The notes under the pieces: generated by a model | The model's database searches: none | What the model was told of the DNA's origin: nothing | Seen by the model: only the letters and a program-made list of their open reading frames with translations | Shown here: positions 57,070 through 64,000 of the stretch, piece after piece | Layout of the letters: each line of letters opens with the position of its first letter | Position numbering within the stretch: the stretch's first letter is position 1 | Translations under genes and position numbers: made by a program | Source: Microvirga pudoricolor | GTDB taxonomy: Bacteria > Pseudomonadota > Alphaproteobacteria > Rhizobiales > Beijerinckiaceae | NCBI RefSeq assembly: GCF_016892705.1 | Contig: NZ_JAFEMB010000001.1 | Coordinates: forward strand, 992,001-1,056,000 | Reading direction: 5' to 3' | Length of the DNA: 64,000 nt

Positions 57070-58776
57070 TCAGGCGGCAGAGCTCGCCAGCCGAGGCCCG
57101 AGCCCATCGATCACGACCCGGTTCCGGCCGCTGGTCTTGGCCCCGTAGAGGGCTACGTCAGCCCGCTCGATCAGGTCTTGGACATCGCGGTCGGCGGGGC
57201 CGATCAACGCTCCGCCAATGCTGATCGTTACGGAAAAACGATGCTCGCCGGACACGATATCCTGCAGCTCCACGGCCCGGCGCAGGTTCTGGGCGACCGT
57301 CAGAACCCCCTCCTGGCCGATCTCGCGGATCAGGACCACGAACTCCTCGCCTCCGAAGCGAGCGACCTTGTCGGTGGGGCGCAGGTGCTCGCTCAAGGTG
57401 CGGGCAATGGCGCGGATCGCCTCGTCGCCGGCCGCGTGACCGTAGGTGTCGTTCACCTTCTTGAAGAAATCGATGTCGGCCATGAGGACCGCGAAGTTCC
57501 GGCCGTACCGCTGGAACTGGTCCACGGCATCCTGGCTGAAAAGGTCGAAGCCACGACGGTTGAGAAGTCCCGACAATGCGTCGGTCTCGGCCAAGCTGCG
57601 CAGCGCCGTCAGATCCTTCTCGTGCTGGGCGTGCGCGGCTTGCGACCGCTGCTCGGTTTCCAGCACGCGCCGCTCGGCGAGGCCCGCCCGCCGCATCAGA
57701 GAGCGCAGGGACGAGGCCAGACGGGCGACCTCCCGCGATCCACCCACCCGTGGGAACGCGCGCACGCTCGGATCGCGGCCGATCCGGTCGGCCGCATCGG
57801 TCAGAATCTGCAGAGGCTTGACCAGTTTTGCGGCGATCAGAGACGTCGCGAGGATCCCCATAAGCGCCACCGCGAAGCCGAGGGCCAGGATGGTGGCGGC
57901 AATCTGCTGGGCGTAGGCGAAGGCCACCTGCTTCGGCTGCCGGGATAGAATGATCCAGTTGAATCCGGGATAATCCCGGTACCCGTCCGCCACGGCGTAG
58001 CCCGTCAGGAAGACCTGGCCGTCCCGGGTGTCCTCGAAGGCACCCGACGTCTGGCGGAGCATGGCCCGCACCTGAGGTTCGGTGAAGGGCTTGGTGCCGG
58101 TTTTGGGTCCCAGAAGCACGGTGCCGTCCCCGGACAGGATCCAGATCTCCTGATCCGGGTTGCGCGACTGGTTCAACAGGTCGCCTCGCATCTCGCTTGC
58201 CCAGCTCCAACTCAGATGGGCGCCGAGGACCCCCGCCAAGGTACCGTCCCGGTTATGGACGGGTGCCGCCACATCCACGAAACGGAACGGCTCGTTGTCC
58301 GGAGAGGGACCCAGGATGCCCGCCAGCAGTTTGGCCTCGTGGACATCGCCCACGGCGGGACCATGCAGACCGTCCTGAAACCAGGGACGGGCCGCCACGG
58401 ATTGGCCCTCCAGCATCCGGTAGGTGGCGGCATGGACCGTGCCGTCGGGCCTGGCGAAGCCGATCCAGGCATAGGCCGGAAACGAGACCTTCAGTTGCTC
58501 CAGGACCGGACGGATCTCCGCCGGGTCCCGGTTCCAGATCTCCCGCAGCGGCAGGAGCTGGGCGATGTTGCGCACCTCCCGGTATCGCTCGGCCATCCCC
58601 TGATCCAGGATGTTGGCGAGGGTCTGGGCGGCCACGGTCGACGCTTGCGTGATCCGCCCGATCGCCCGTTCGCGCGCGATATAAGCCGAGCTGAGCGCGA
58701 GCGCGCAGGCCAGGCCGAAGCACAGGAGACCGACCAGGATGGTAATCTGGGACCGGAGGGAGAGCCTGCGCACCAT
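57070..58776 (-). CDS. Membrane-bound diguanylate cyclase with periplasmic Cache sensor
   Basis: A 568-aa protein that should make cyclic di-GMP in response to an extracellular signal. A transmembrane segment (about 8-32) is followed by a periplasmic dCache domain (about 40-280), a second membrane segment (about 290-315), a HAMP-like linker (315-370) and a GGDEF domain (about 400-560). The active site GGEEF is at 475-479 and the inhibitory I-site RPTD at 466-469 is in the proper place, so product inhibition is expected. It is divergent from a second GGDEF gene. The ligand of the Cache domain is unknown. Confidence 0.92.
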   Translation of the reverse strand: MVRRLSLRSQITILVGLLCFGLACALALSSAYIARERAIGRITQASTVAAQTLANILDQGMAERYREVRNIAQLLPLREIWNRDPAEIRPVLEQLKVSFPAYAWIGFARPDGTVHAATYRMLEGQSVAARPWFQDGLHGPAVGDVHEAKLLAGILGPSPDNEPFRFVDVAAPVHNRDGTLAGVLGAHLSWSWASEMRGDLLNQSRNPDQEIWILSGDGTVLLGPKTGTKPFTEPQVRAMLRQTSGAFEDTRDGQVFLTGYAVADGYRDYPGFNWIILSRQPKQVAFAYAQQIAATILALGFAVALMGILATSLIAAKLVKPLQILTDAADRIGRDPSVRAFPRVGGSREVARLASSLRSLMRRAGLAERRVLETEQRSQAAHAQHEKDLTALRSLAETDALSGLLNRRGFDLFSQDAVDQFQRYGRNFAVLMADIDFFKKVNDTYGHAAGDEAIRAIARTLSEHLRPTDKVARFGGEEFVVLIREIGQEGVLTVAQNLRRAVELQDIVSGEHRFSVTISIGGALIGPADRDVQDLIERADVALYGAKTSGRNRVVIDGLGPRLASSAA

Positions 58777-59077
58777 CTCTTGTCGTCCGTCTTCCGCTGT
58801 CTCGGTTGGGCCAGGTTTATCCCACCTGTCTTAGCATTCATCGGCCCGGATGTAACTTCATTTGCCTGAAGGCTTACACTCGTCTCGAAGCGACCTCTGC
58901 CAAGTCTTATTTCGGCTTTCGACACAAGATCAGAGCAATTTCGATATAAATATATCGTATGTTATAACAAAACTCAGTATATGTCGATCACTTTGCTGTA
59001 TCCCGTGAGTCATTTCTTTTGCACTGACTTTTCCTTTGAGTTTTGGTAATGGCGTTTCCGTCTCCCGAGCTTTCGAT
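58777..59077. other. AT-rich divergent promoter region between two GGDEF genes
   Basis: About 300 bp without a gene. From 58900 to 59040 it is clearly AT-rich against the surrounding sequence. It contains the 16-bp inverted repeat at 58942-58957 and the exact 8-bp palindrome GTTATAAC at 58961-58968. It should hold the promoters of both cyclase genes. Confidence 0.6.
58942..58957. promoter_or_regulatory. Inverted repeat CGATATA-AA-TATATCG between divergent GGDEF genes
   Basis: An exact 7-bp inverted repeat around a 2-bp centre, 166 bp upstream of the minus-strand cyclase and 121 bp upstream of the plus-strand one. Its symmetry and AT-rich setting suit a regulator-binding site shared by the two genes. 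Confidence 0.5.
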
Positions 59078-59992
59078 ATGTTTGCACCCAATCGCCCATC
59101 GCTCCAGATTTATTCCCTGATGAACCGCTTGCCGTGGCCGCGCGGCTATCGGGGGCGGATCCTGCTGATTTGCTTCGTCGGCACGCATGTTCCGCTGATC
59201 GCGTTCTGCGTCTTCATGCTCTTCGTCCGAGGAAGCTTCGACCAGACGTTCTGGATCGAGCTGCTGATCCTCTTGCTGGCAACGTTGGCGGGCACGGGGA
59301 TGACCCTCTACCTGGTCCATGGGATGCTGGCGCCGCTTCGTCTGACATCTTCGGCGCTCCGATCCTATCGCGAGCAGCGGTCGCTTCCGGCGCTCCCCAC
59401 GGGGTTCACGGACGAGGCCGGGGTGATGCTCGCGCAGGTTCAGGACACTCTCGTCGATCTCGACAAGGCCATCTACAACCTCGCCCGCGCGGCCGACACC
59501 GACGCGCTGACGGGGATCGGCAACCGTCGGTGGCTCATGAACCGGTCCAACGAGCACCTGGGGCGCGCCGCGAAAACGGGAGAGCCGCTCTCCGTCATCC
59601 TGTTCGACCTCGACCGCTTCAAATCGATCAACGATCACTGGGGCCACGCCGTCGGGGACGCGGCCCTGATCTCGGTCGCCCGGCACGTGCGGGAGGCGAT
59701 CCCGTCCGCCTGCAGCTTTGCCCGCACCGGCGGCGAGGAGTTCTGCATTGTACTGCCGAACATCAACCTGACCGAGGCCACCGAAATCGCCTCGAAGCTG
59801 AGGAGCGGGATCGCGGCCCTGAGCGTCTCGCCCCTGGCGAAGGGCACCGTGACGGCCAGCTTCGGCGTAGCCATTCAGCAACCCGGCGAGACCGCCATCA
59901 CGCCGGTCATCGCGCGGGCCGACGAGATGCTCTACGAGGCCAAGAACCAGGGCCGCAACCGGGTGGTCGCGACGGAGGCGTCGGAGGCCTGA
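59078..59992 (+). CDS. Membrane diguanylate cyclase (GGDEF)
   Basis: A 304-aa cyclase from the ATG at 59078; a TTG at 59036 or an ATG at 59120 are alternatives, since no start has a clear ribosome site. Two membrane segments (about 27-52 and 58-82) with a very short periplasmic loop precede a HAMP-like linker and the GGDEF domain (about 135-295). The active site GGEEF is at 218-222. The RxxD inhibitory site is absent (PSAC stands there), so unlike its divergent neighbour it should not be product-inhibited. There is no sensory domain beyond the membrane part. Confidence 0.88.
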   Translation: MFAPNRPSLQIYSLMNRLPWPRGYRGRILLICFVGTHVPLIAFCVFMLFVRGSFDQTFWIELLILLLATLAGTGMTLYLVHGMLAPLRLTSSALRSYREQRSLPALPTGFTDEAGVMLAQVQDTLVDLDKAIYNLARAADTDALTGIGNRRWLMNRSNEHLGRAAKTGEPLSVILFDLDRFKSINDHWGHAVGDAALISVARHVREAIPSACSFARTGGEEFCIVLPNINLTEATEIASKLRSGIAALSVSPLAKGTVTASFGVAIQQPGETAITPVIARADEMLYEAKNQGRNRVVATEASEA

Positions 59993-59996
59993 CGGC

Positions 59997-60602
59997 TCAG
60001 GCCCTCCATTCGGAGAACAGCCGCTCGCTGTCGAGGGTCTCGATCTGGTGGCTGAACCGCTTGGAATACAGGCTGAGCAGGCTATCGTGCCCTTCGTCGG
60101 ACGAGCTGCACAGGGCATCCGAGACCAGTACGACCCGGTACCCGTGATCCACCGCGCCCAAAGCGGTCGCGAGCACGCACATGTCGGTCTCCGAGCCGGT
60201 GATCACCAGGGTGTCCGTGCCCTGGGACCGCAGGAGATTCAGGAGCCTGTGGCCCGTGAAGGGCGAGTAGACCGGCTTGTCGAGCACCGCGGCCGGCGGC
60301 GTGAGACGCGCCAGGGACGGCATGAGGTTGAGCAGGTCCGGATCGAGAACGGCCCGTGTGGCCTGACGCCAGTGCTCGTAATAGGCCCGCCATTGGCCCG
60401 GCATGTCCTCCGGCTTCTCGGGCGGGATGAACCGCGTGAAGACGGTCCGGTCCGCGTAGCGCTCGGCGATCCTCGTCACCGTCGGCAGCACGCGCTCCAT
60501 CCAGGGAGCCGGCCAGGGCCCCTCCGAGGAAAACAGCTTCTGCATGTCGACGCACAGGTGGATGGTGCTGGATGAAAGAGGTCCGTGCCGTAGGTCAGAC
60601 AA
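59997..60602 (-). CDS. Isochorismatase-like cysteine hydrolase
   Basis: A 201-aa hydrolase of the isochorismatase fold with the catalytic triad visible as D19 (LCVDMQKLF), a lysine in LDKPVYSPF and a cysteine in TDMCV. The start is probably the TTG at 60602, which has GGGAG 7 nt upstream; there is no suitable ATG. Members act on amides, isochorismate or related carbamoyl compounds. It converges on the GGDEF gene (4 bp between stops). The substrate is unknown. Confidence 0.84.
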   Translation of the reverse strand: MSDLRHGPLSSSTIHLCVDMQKLFSSEGPWPAPWMERVLPTVTRIAERYADRTVFTRFIPPEKPEDMPGQWRAYYEHWRQATRAVLDPDLLNLMPSLARLTPPAAVLDKPVYSPFTGHRLLNLLRSQGTDTLVITGSETDMCVLATALGAVDHGYRVVLVSDALCSSSDEGHDSLLSLYSKRFSHQIETLDSERLFSEWRA

Positions 60603-60683
60603 GCCTTGCTCCCGAAAATTCGCTCCTGGAAACGGACGGGAGAGGCCTGTGTTCCTGAGACCTCGAGAGCCGGCGGCCGGGGT

Positions 60684-61490
60684 TCAGCCCCCATAGTCGA
60701 ATGACCCCTCCGGGGCGCCGCTCTTCCAGTAATTCAGGATGTGGCACTGATCCCGGTCGAGCCTGCGTTCCTTGCGGGCATAGAGGCGGATCGCCCGGGC
60801 CAGCGACGCCTCGGCTCCGGCCCAGACCAGCGGGCGCCCCTCGGGCCAGGCGGCCGACCGCACGGCATCGAGCAGGCTTTGGGCCTCGCCGCGCCCATGG
60901 CCGTGAAGCCAGGTCACGGAAAGCCCCTTCGGGCCGACCAGGGGCAGTTCGTCCGCGCGGCTCGGCACCTGAATGAAGGCCTGCCCCTTGGCGTCCGGGG
61001 GCAGGTTCTCAAGAATGAACCCGATGGCGGGAAGCGCCGTGTGATCGCCTGCCAGCAAGTACCAGTCGATGTTCTGCGCCGTCACGCAGCCCGGCCCCCA
61101 GATCCCCACCGGCGTACCCGGTGCGGCGTCGGCGGCCCAGCGGGAGCCGATCCCGGAATCGCCGTGGAGAACGAAATCGATGTGCAGCTCGCGGGTGGAT
61201 GGGTCGAGGTGGCGAACGGTGTAGGTTCGCATGACCGGGCGTCGGTCCGGTTCCGGCCAGGTGAGGCGGCCGTCCGCCTCCAGGATCGGCCAAGCCGGCG
61301 TGTCCAGCCCCCTGGGCGGGATCAGCAGCTTCACGTAGGGCCCGAGGGCATTCCGGGGCACGTCGAACCGGGCCAAGCCTTCGCCGCCCAGCACGACGCG
61401 ACGCATGTTCGGCGTCAGGTCGCGCACGCGCAGGACGTGCAGCACCAGCAGATCGAGCTTGCGGGCGGGGGCGGACTTCACGCGTGACAT
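60684..61490 (-). CDS. Siderophore-interacting protein (FAD-dependent ferric reductase, ViuB/SIP family)
   Basis: A 268-aa cytoplasmic flavoprotein that reduces ferric siderophores to free the iron. The N-terminal FAD-binding barrel has the RTYTVRHLD flavin motif; the C-terminal SIP domain has LLAGDHTALPAIG, VWAGAEASLARAIR and ends CHILNYWKSGAPEG. It starts 25 bp after fhuB, so it completes import by releasing the iron. Confidence 0.92.
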   Translation of the reverse strand: MSRVKSAPARKLDLLVLHVLRVRDLTPNMRRVVLGGEGLARFDVPRNALGPYVKLLIPPRGLDTPAWPILEADGRLTWPEPDRRPVMRTYTVRHLDPSTRELHIDFVLHGDSGIGSRWAADAAPGTPVGIWGPGCVTAQNIDWYLLAGDHTALPAIGFILENLPPDAKGQAFIQVPSRADELPLVGPKGLSVTWLHGHGRGEAQSLLDAVRSAAWPEGRPLVWAGAEASLARAIRLYARKERRLDRDQCHILNYWKSGAPEGSFDYGG

Positions 61491-61515
61491 GGCAAATATC
61501 CTCGAAACATGACCG

Positions 61516-63507
61516 TCACCTCTCGCGGCGCATGAGATGCCAGATGAGGTATGGAACCCCGATCAGCGCCGCGACGACGCCGGCGGGGAGTTGGAGCGGG
61601 TAGATGACGAGCCGTCCGACCCAATCCGCGCTCACCATGAGGACGGCGCCGATCAGAGCGGCGGCGGCGAGCTGTGGCAGCGCCCGGTTCAGGCCGAGCA
61701 TGCGGGCCAGGTGAGGGCCGACGAGTCCGACGAAGCTCAACGGTCCCGTGACCAGGACCGCCGCCGCCGTGAGAAGCGCCGCGAGCAGCATCAGGGAAAA
61801 GCGCGCCAAGCGCAGGTCGACCCCGAGACCCCGCGCCGCATCCTCGCCGAGGGGTAGGATGTCGAGCCAGCGCGACAGGAGCGGGGCAGCGGCCAGGAGC
61901 GGCATGGCCACCGCCAGCGTCATCCCGGCCGAGCCGTCATCGGCCCGATAGGTCGAGCCCGCGATCCAGGCCAGGAGCTGCGAAGCCCGGGGATCGCCCA
62001 CCGCGAGGAAGCTGACCACCAGCGCGTCCATGAAGGCGCTGAGCGCGATGCCGGTGAGCAGAAGGAAATCGGGCGAGAACCGGGACCGGACGCCGCTCCA
62101 CAGCAGCAGCGCCAGCACGGCGAGCGCGCCCGCCGACCCTGTGGCGAATTGCAAGCTCCGACTTGGCGCCGGGCTCAGGATCATGGCCACAATGAGCCCC
62201 AGGGCGACGCCCGTTCCGATCCCCAGGATCTCGGGGCTCGCCATGGGGTTCTGCGTCAGCCGCTGGATCAGCACCCCGGCGACCGCCAGCATGGCGCCCG
62301 CCATGAGCGCCACGGCCACCCGGGGCAGGCGCCAGGGCGCCAGAAGCGCGAACGTGTCCGCGTCCGCAACGGCAAAGCCATCCGGCCCGCGCCCGACGAC
62401 CGCCGCCACGATGACGGCCAGGATGAGGAGGCCGCTCAATATGGCGAACAGGGGCGTCTGCCGCGCCCTGCGCGCCGGGGCGGTGGCTCTTTCGGCGAGC
62501 CACCCGGCGCCTGCCAGGCGAAGGCGGGGCAGGAGCCAGAGAAGAAGGGGCGCGCCGAACAGGGCCGTCACGGCGCCGGTGGGCAGGAGCTCCGCGAATT
62601 CGCCGCTCGCGGCCTGTACGCATTGATCGACGATCACCAGCAGGAACCCGCCGATGAGGGGCGAAAGGATCAGCCGGTCGCGCAGACGCCGGGCGCCGGA
62701 CAGGCGCGCCACCTGGGGAGCCGCAAGGCCGATGAACCCGATGACGCCGACCGCCGACGTGACCGTGGAGGTAAGGAACACGGCGAGCAGGAGCCCTCCG
62801 CCCCGCAACAGCGGCAGCGACACTCCAAGGCTCCCGGCGCTGGTGTCGTCGAGGGTCAGGAGGTTCAGCGGCCGGGCGATCAAAGCCGTGACCGCCATCG
62901 CGGCGGCGACCCGCGGCAGCAGGTAGAGCACCACGGACCAGTCCTGCTGCGACAGGGACCCGGCGCCCCAGATGAATAGGGACGTGATGTATTCCTGGTT
63001 CAGGAGCCGGATCGCCACCGTCAGCGAGCCGCAGAAGAGCCCCGTGATGAGACCGGTCAGCACGAGGGACAGGGATGAGAAACCCCGCGCCCAAGCGACC
63101 GCGAAAATCACCCCCGTGCTCGCGAGACCGCCCGCGAGAGCCACCATCTCGCGACCGCCGCCCAGGAGGAAGGGCGCCCAGACCGTGGCGATCGTCAGCG
63201 CGAGTTGTGCGCCCGCCTCCACGCCGAGCGTCGTGGGCGACGCGAGGGGATTGCGCAGGATGTGCTGGAACAAGGCGCCGGCGAGGCCGAGCCCCATCCC
63301 GCACAGAAGCGCCGTCACGAGACGCGGCAGGCTGCTGTAGTGGAAGATCAGTTCGCGCACATTCTCGGCGTTCGGATGAAACGCCGCGGCGAACCAGGAC
63401 GAGGGCGGAAGATACCCGGCGGCGCGAACGAGCACGAGCCCGACCGCCAGCGCCATGACGGCGCCGGTGAGCAGCACGGCGCGATGCGCACGCAACTCAG
63501 CCTGCAT
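61516..63507 (-). CDS. fhuB: Fe(3+)-siderophore ABC transporter permease, double-length FhuB type
   Basis: A 663-aa inner-membrane permease formed of two homologous FecCD halves (about 1-325 and 335-663), each with about ten helices. Hallmarks are GAGLALAGALFQHILRNPLASPTT-like segments, here LGLAGALFQHILRNPLASPT and AVAGVLIQRLTQNPMASPE, and GFIGLAAPQVARL and SFVGLVGPHLARM, one of each per half. FhuB of E. coli is 660 aa and equally fused. The ATG at 63507 overlaps the binding-protein stop by 11 bp; the frame above it is shadow. Confidence 0.95.
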   Translation of the reverse strand: MQAELRAHRAVLLTGAVMALAVGLVLVRAAGYLPPSSWFAAAFHPNAENVRELIFHYSSLPRLVTALLCGMGLGLAGALFQHILRNPLASPTTLGVEAGAQLALTIATVWAPFLLGGGREMVALAGGLASTGVIFAVAWARGFSSLSLVLTGLITGLFCGSLTVAIRLLNQEYITSLFIWGAGSLSQQDWSVVLYLLPRVAAAMAVTALIARPLNLLTLDDTSAGSLGVSLPLLRGGGLLLAVFLTSTVTSAVGVIGFIGLAAPQVARLSGARRLRDRLILSPLIGGFLLVIVDQCVQAASGEFAELLPTGAVTALFGAPLLLWLLPRLRLAGAGWLAERATAPARRARQTPLFAILSGLLILAVIVAAVVGRGPDGFAVADADTFALLAPWRLPRVAVALMAGAMLAVAGVLIQRLTQNPMASPEILGIGTGVALGLIVAMILSPAPSRSLQFATGSAGALAVLALLLWSGVRSRFSPDFLLLTGIALSAFMDALVVSFLAVGDPRASQLLAWIAGSTYRADDGSAGMTLAVAMPLLAAAPLLSRWLDILPLGEDAARGLGVDLRLARFSLMLLAALLTAAAVLVTGPLSFVGLVGPHLARMLGLNRALPQLAAAALIGAVLMVSADWVGRLVIYPLQLPAGVVAALIGVPYLIWHLMRRER

Positions 63508-64000
63508 GGGAGCCGTCCCGTGCCACGAGCGCATCGACGAGGACGGTTGCGAACCGCTCCGCCGCCACCACGTCGCCGTAGGCCCATACGGCCGGCAGGC
63601 GGTATGCGCGGCCGGCCCGCACGATGGGCAGATGCCCGAGCAGGCCATCCCCCGCGAACCCGCGCAGGACATCGGGCGACGTCGGATCGTGATAGAAGAG
63701 CTGAGCCTCCGGGTAGGCCGCGACGGCCTCGGTGTCGGCCACCGAAAAGCCCCAGAACGTGGTGGGGCGCTGCCATGCATTGGAGAGGCCGAGCCGCGCC
63801 AGCACGTTGCCGAAAAGGCTGTTCGTCCCGTAGACGCGGGCATGGCGCGCATCCGAGAAGGTCGCGAGCAGGATCGGCCTGCGGGGCCGGTCGCCGAGGC
63901 GGCGGCGCAAGGAATCGAAGGAGCCTTCGATCCGGTCGAGAAGGCTCCCGGCCTGGGCTTCGGCCCCAAGTCGCTTGGCCAGTTCGCGCGTCACCACACG
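63497..64000 (-). CDS. Iron-siderophore ABC transporter substrate-binding protein (FhuD-like), 5' part beyond window
   Basis: The last 166-168 codons of a periplasmic binding protein, running off the right edge; family members are about 290-320 aa, so roughly the first 130 residues are missing. Visible are GTNSLFGNVLARLGLSNAW and LPIVRAGRAYRLPAVWAYGD, typical of the C-terminal lobe of FhuD/BtuF proteins. It precedes fhuB and overlaps it by 11 bp. Confidence 0.88.
   Translation of the reverse strand, partial: RVVTRELAKRLGAEAQAGSLLDRIEGSFDSLRRRLGDRPRRPILLATFSDARHARVYGTNSLFGNVLARLGLSNAWQRPTTFWGFSVADTEAVAAYPEAQLFYHDPTSPDVLRGFAGDGLLGHLPIVRAGRAYRLPAVWAYGDVVAAERFATVLVDALVARDGSHAG

Noticed and set aside
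63508..63969. 817-codon reading of fhuB
   Set aside because: The added N-terminus is the shadow of the FhuD-like gene; FhuB begins at 63507 with the expected hydrophobic helix.

Overview
The window is GC-rich chromosomal DNA (about 65% by eye) from an alphaproteobacterium. The gene set points to a soil or plant-associated member of the Hyphomicrobiales, a Methylobacteriaceae, Microvirga or Bosea-like genome: a fused UreAB, a MalQ-TreY fusion, an UrtABCDE urea transporter, a XylX-type dehydratase next to a semialdehyde dehydrogenase, a PaoABC-type molybdoenzyme, a DUF2934 protein and dense ATGA-coupled operons. The genus is inference. I saw no rRNA, tRNA, CRISPR array, insertion sequence or prophage.

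Region 1 (1-7.1 kb) is a hexuronate-type sugar-acid locus: an ABC ATPase (cut by the left edge), a Tat-exported binding protein and uxaC on the minus strand. Divergent from them are a GntR/FCD regulator, an altronate dehydratase and an SDR that may be the missing reductase. Two perfect inverted repeats lie in the divergent promoter region. Region 2 (7.1-20.5 kb) is glycogen and trehalose metabolism: a DUF2934 protein, then glgX-treZ-malQ::treY-glgB, convergent with glgA over a 12-bp-stem hairpin. Region 3 (20.5-26.9 kb) has an AT-rich gene-free stretch, cysK, and a convergent branched-chain amino acid type ABC operon.

Region 4 (27.1-38.7 kb), all minus strand, holds a membrane acyltransferase, a uracil-DNA glycosylase family gene broken by one extra base in a G6 run, a ketoglutarate semialdehyde dehydrogenase with a XylX-like dehydratase, a ChaC-like cyclotransferase, the molybdenum aldehyde oxidoreductase operon paoABC-xdhC-mocA, and a small basic protein. 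Region 5 (38.8-45.6 kb) has ppc, a YegD-like Hsp70 and divergent tex, followed by a 190-bp mosaic of palindromes.

Region 6 (45.7-56.9 kb) is one apparent 12-gene minus-strand operon, urtABCDE-ureD-ureAB-ureC-ureE-ureF-ureG-ureJ, importing urea and hydrolysing it to ammonia. It is headed by a consensus sigma-54 promoter 51 bp upstream of urtA, implying nitrogen control. Region 7 (57-60 kb) has two divergent GGDEF cyclases around an AT-rich palindrome. Region 8 (60-64 kb) holds a cysteine hydrolase and a siderophore-iron uptake operon (fhuD-like, cut by the right edge; fhuB; siderophore-interacting reductase).

No wholly new system was recognised. The most informative signals are the sigma-54 urea operon, the single-base frameshift in the glycosylase, the gene fusions and several well-formed operator or terminator palindromes.
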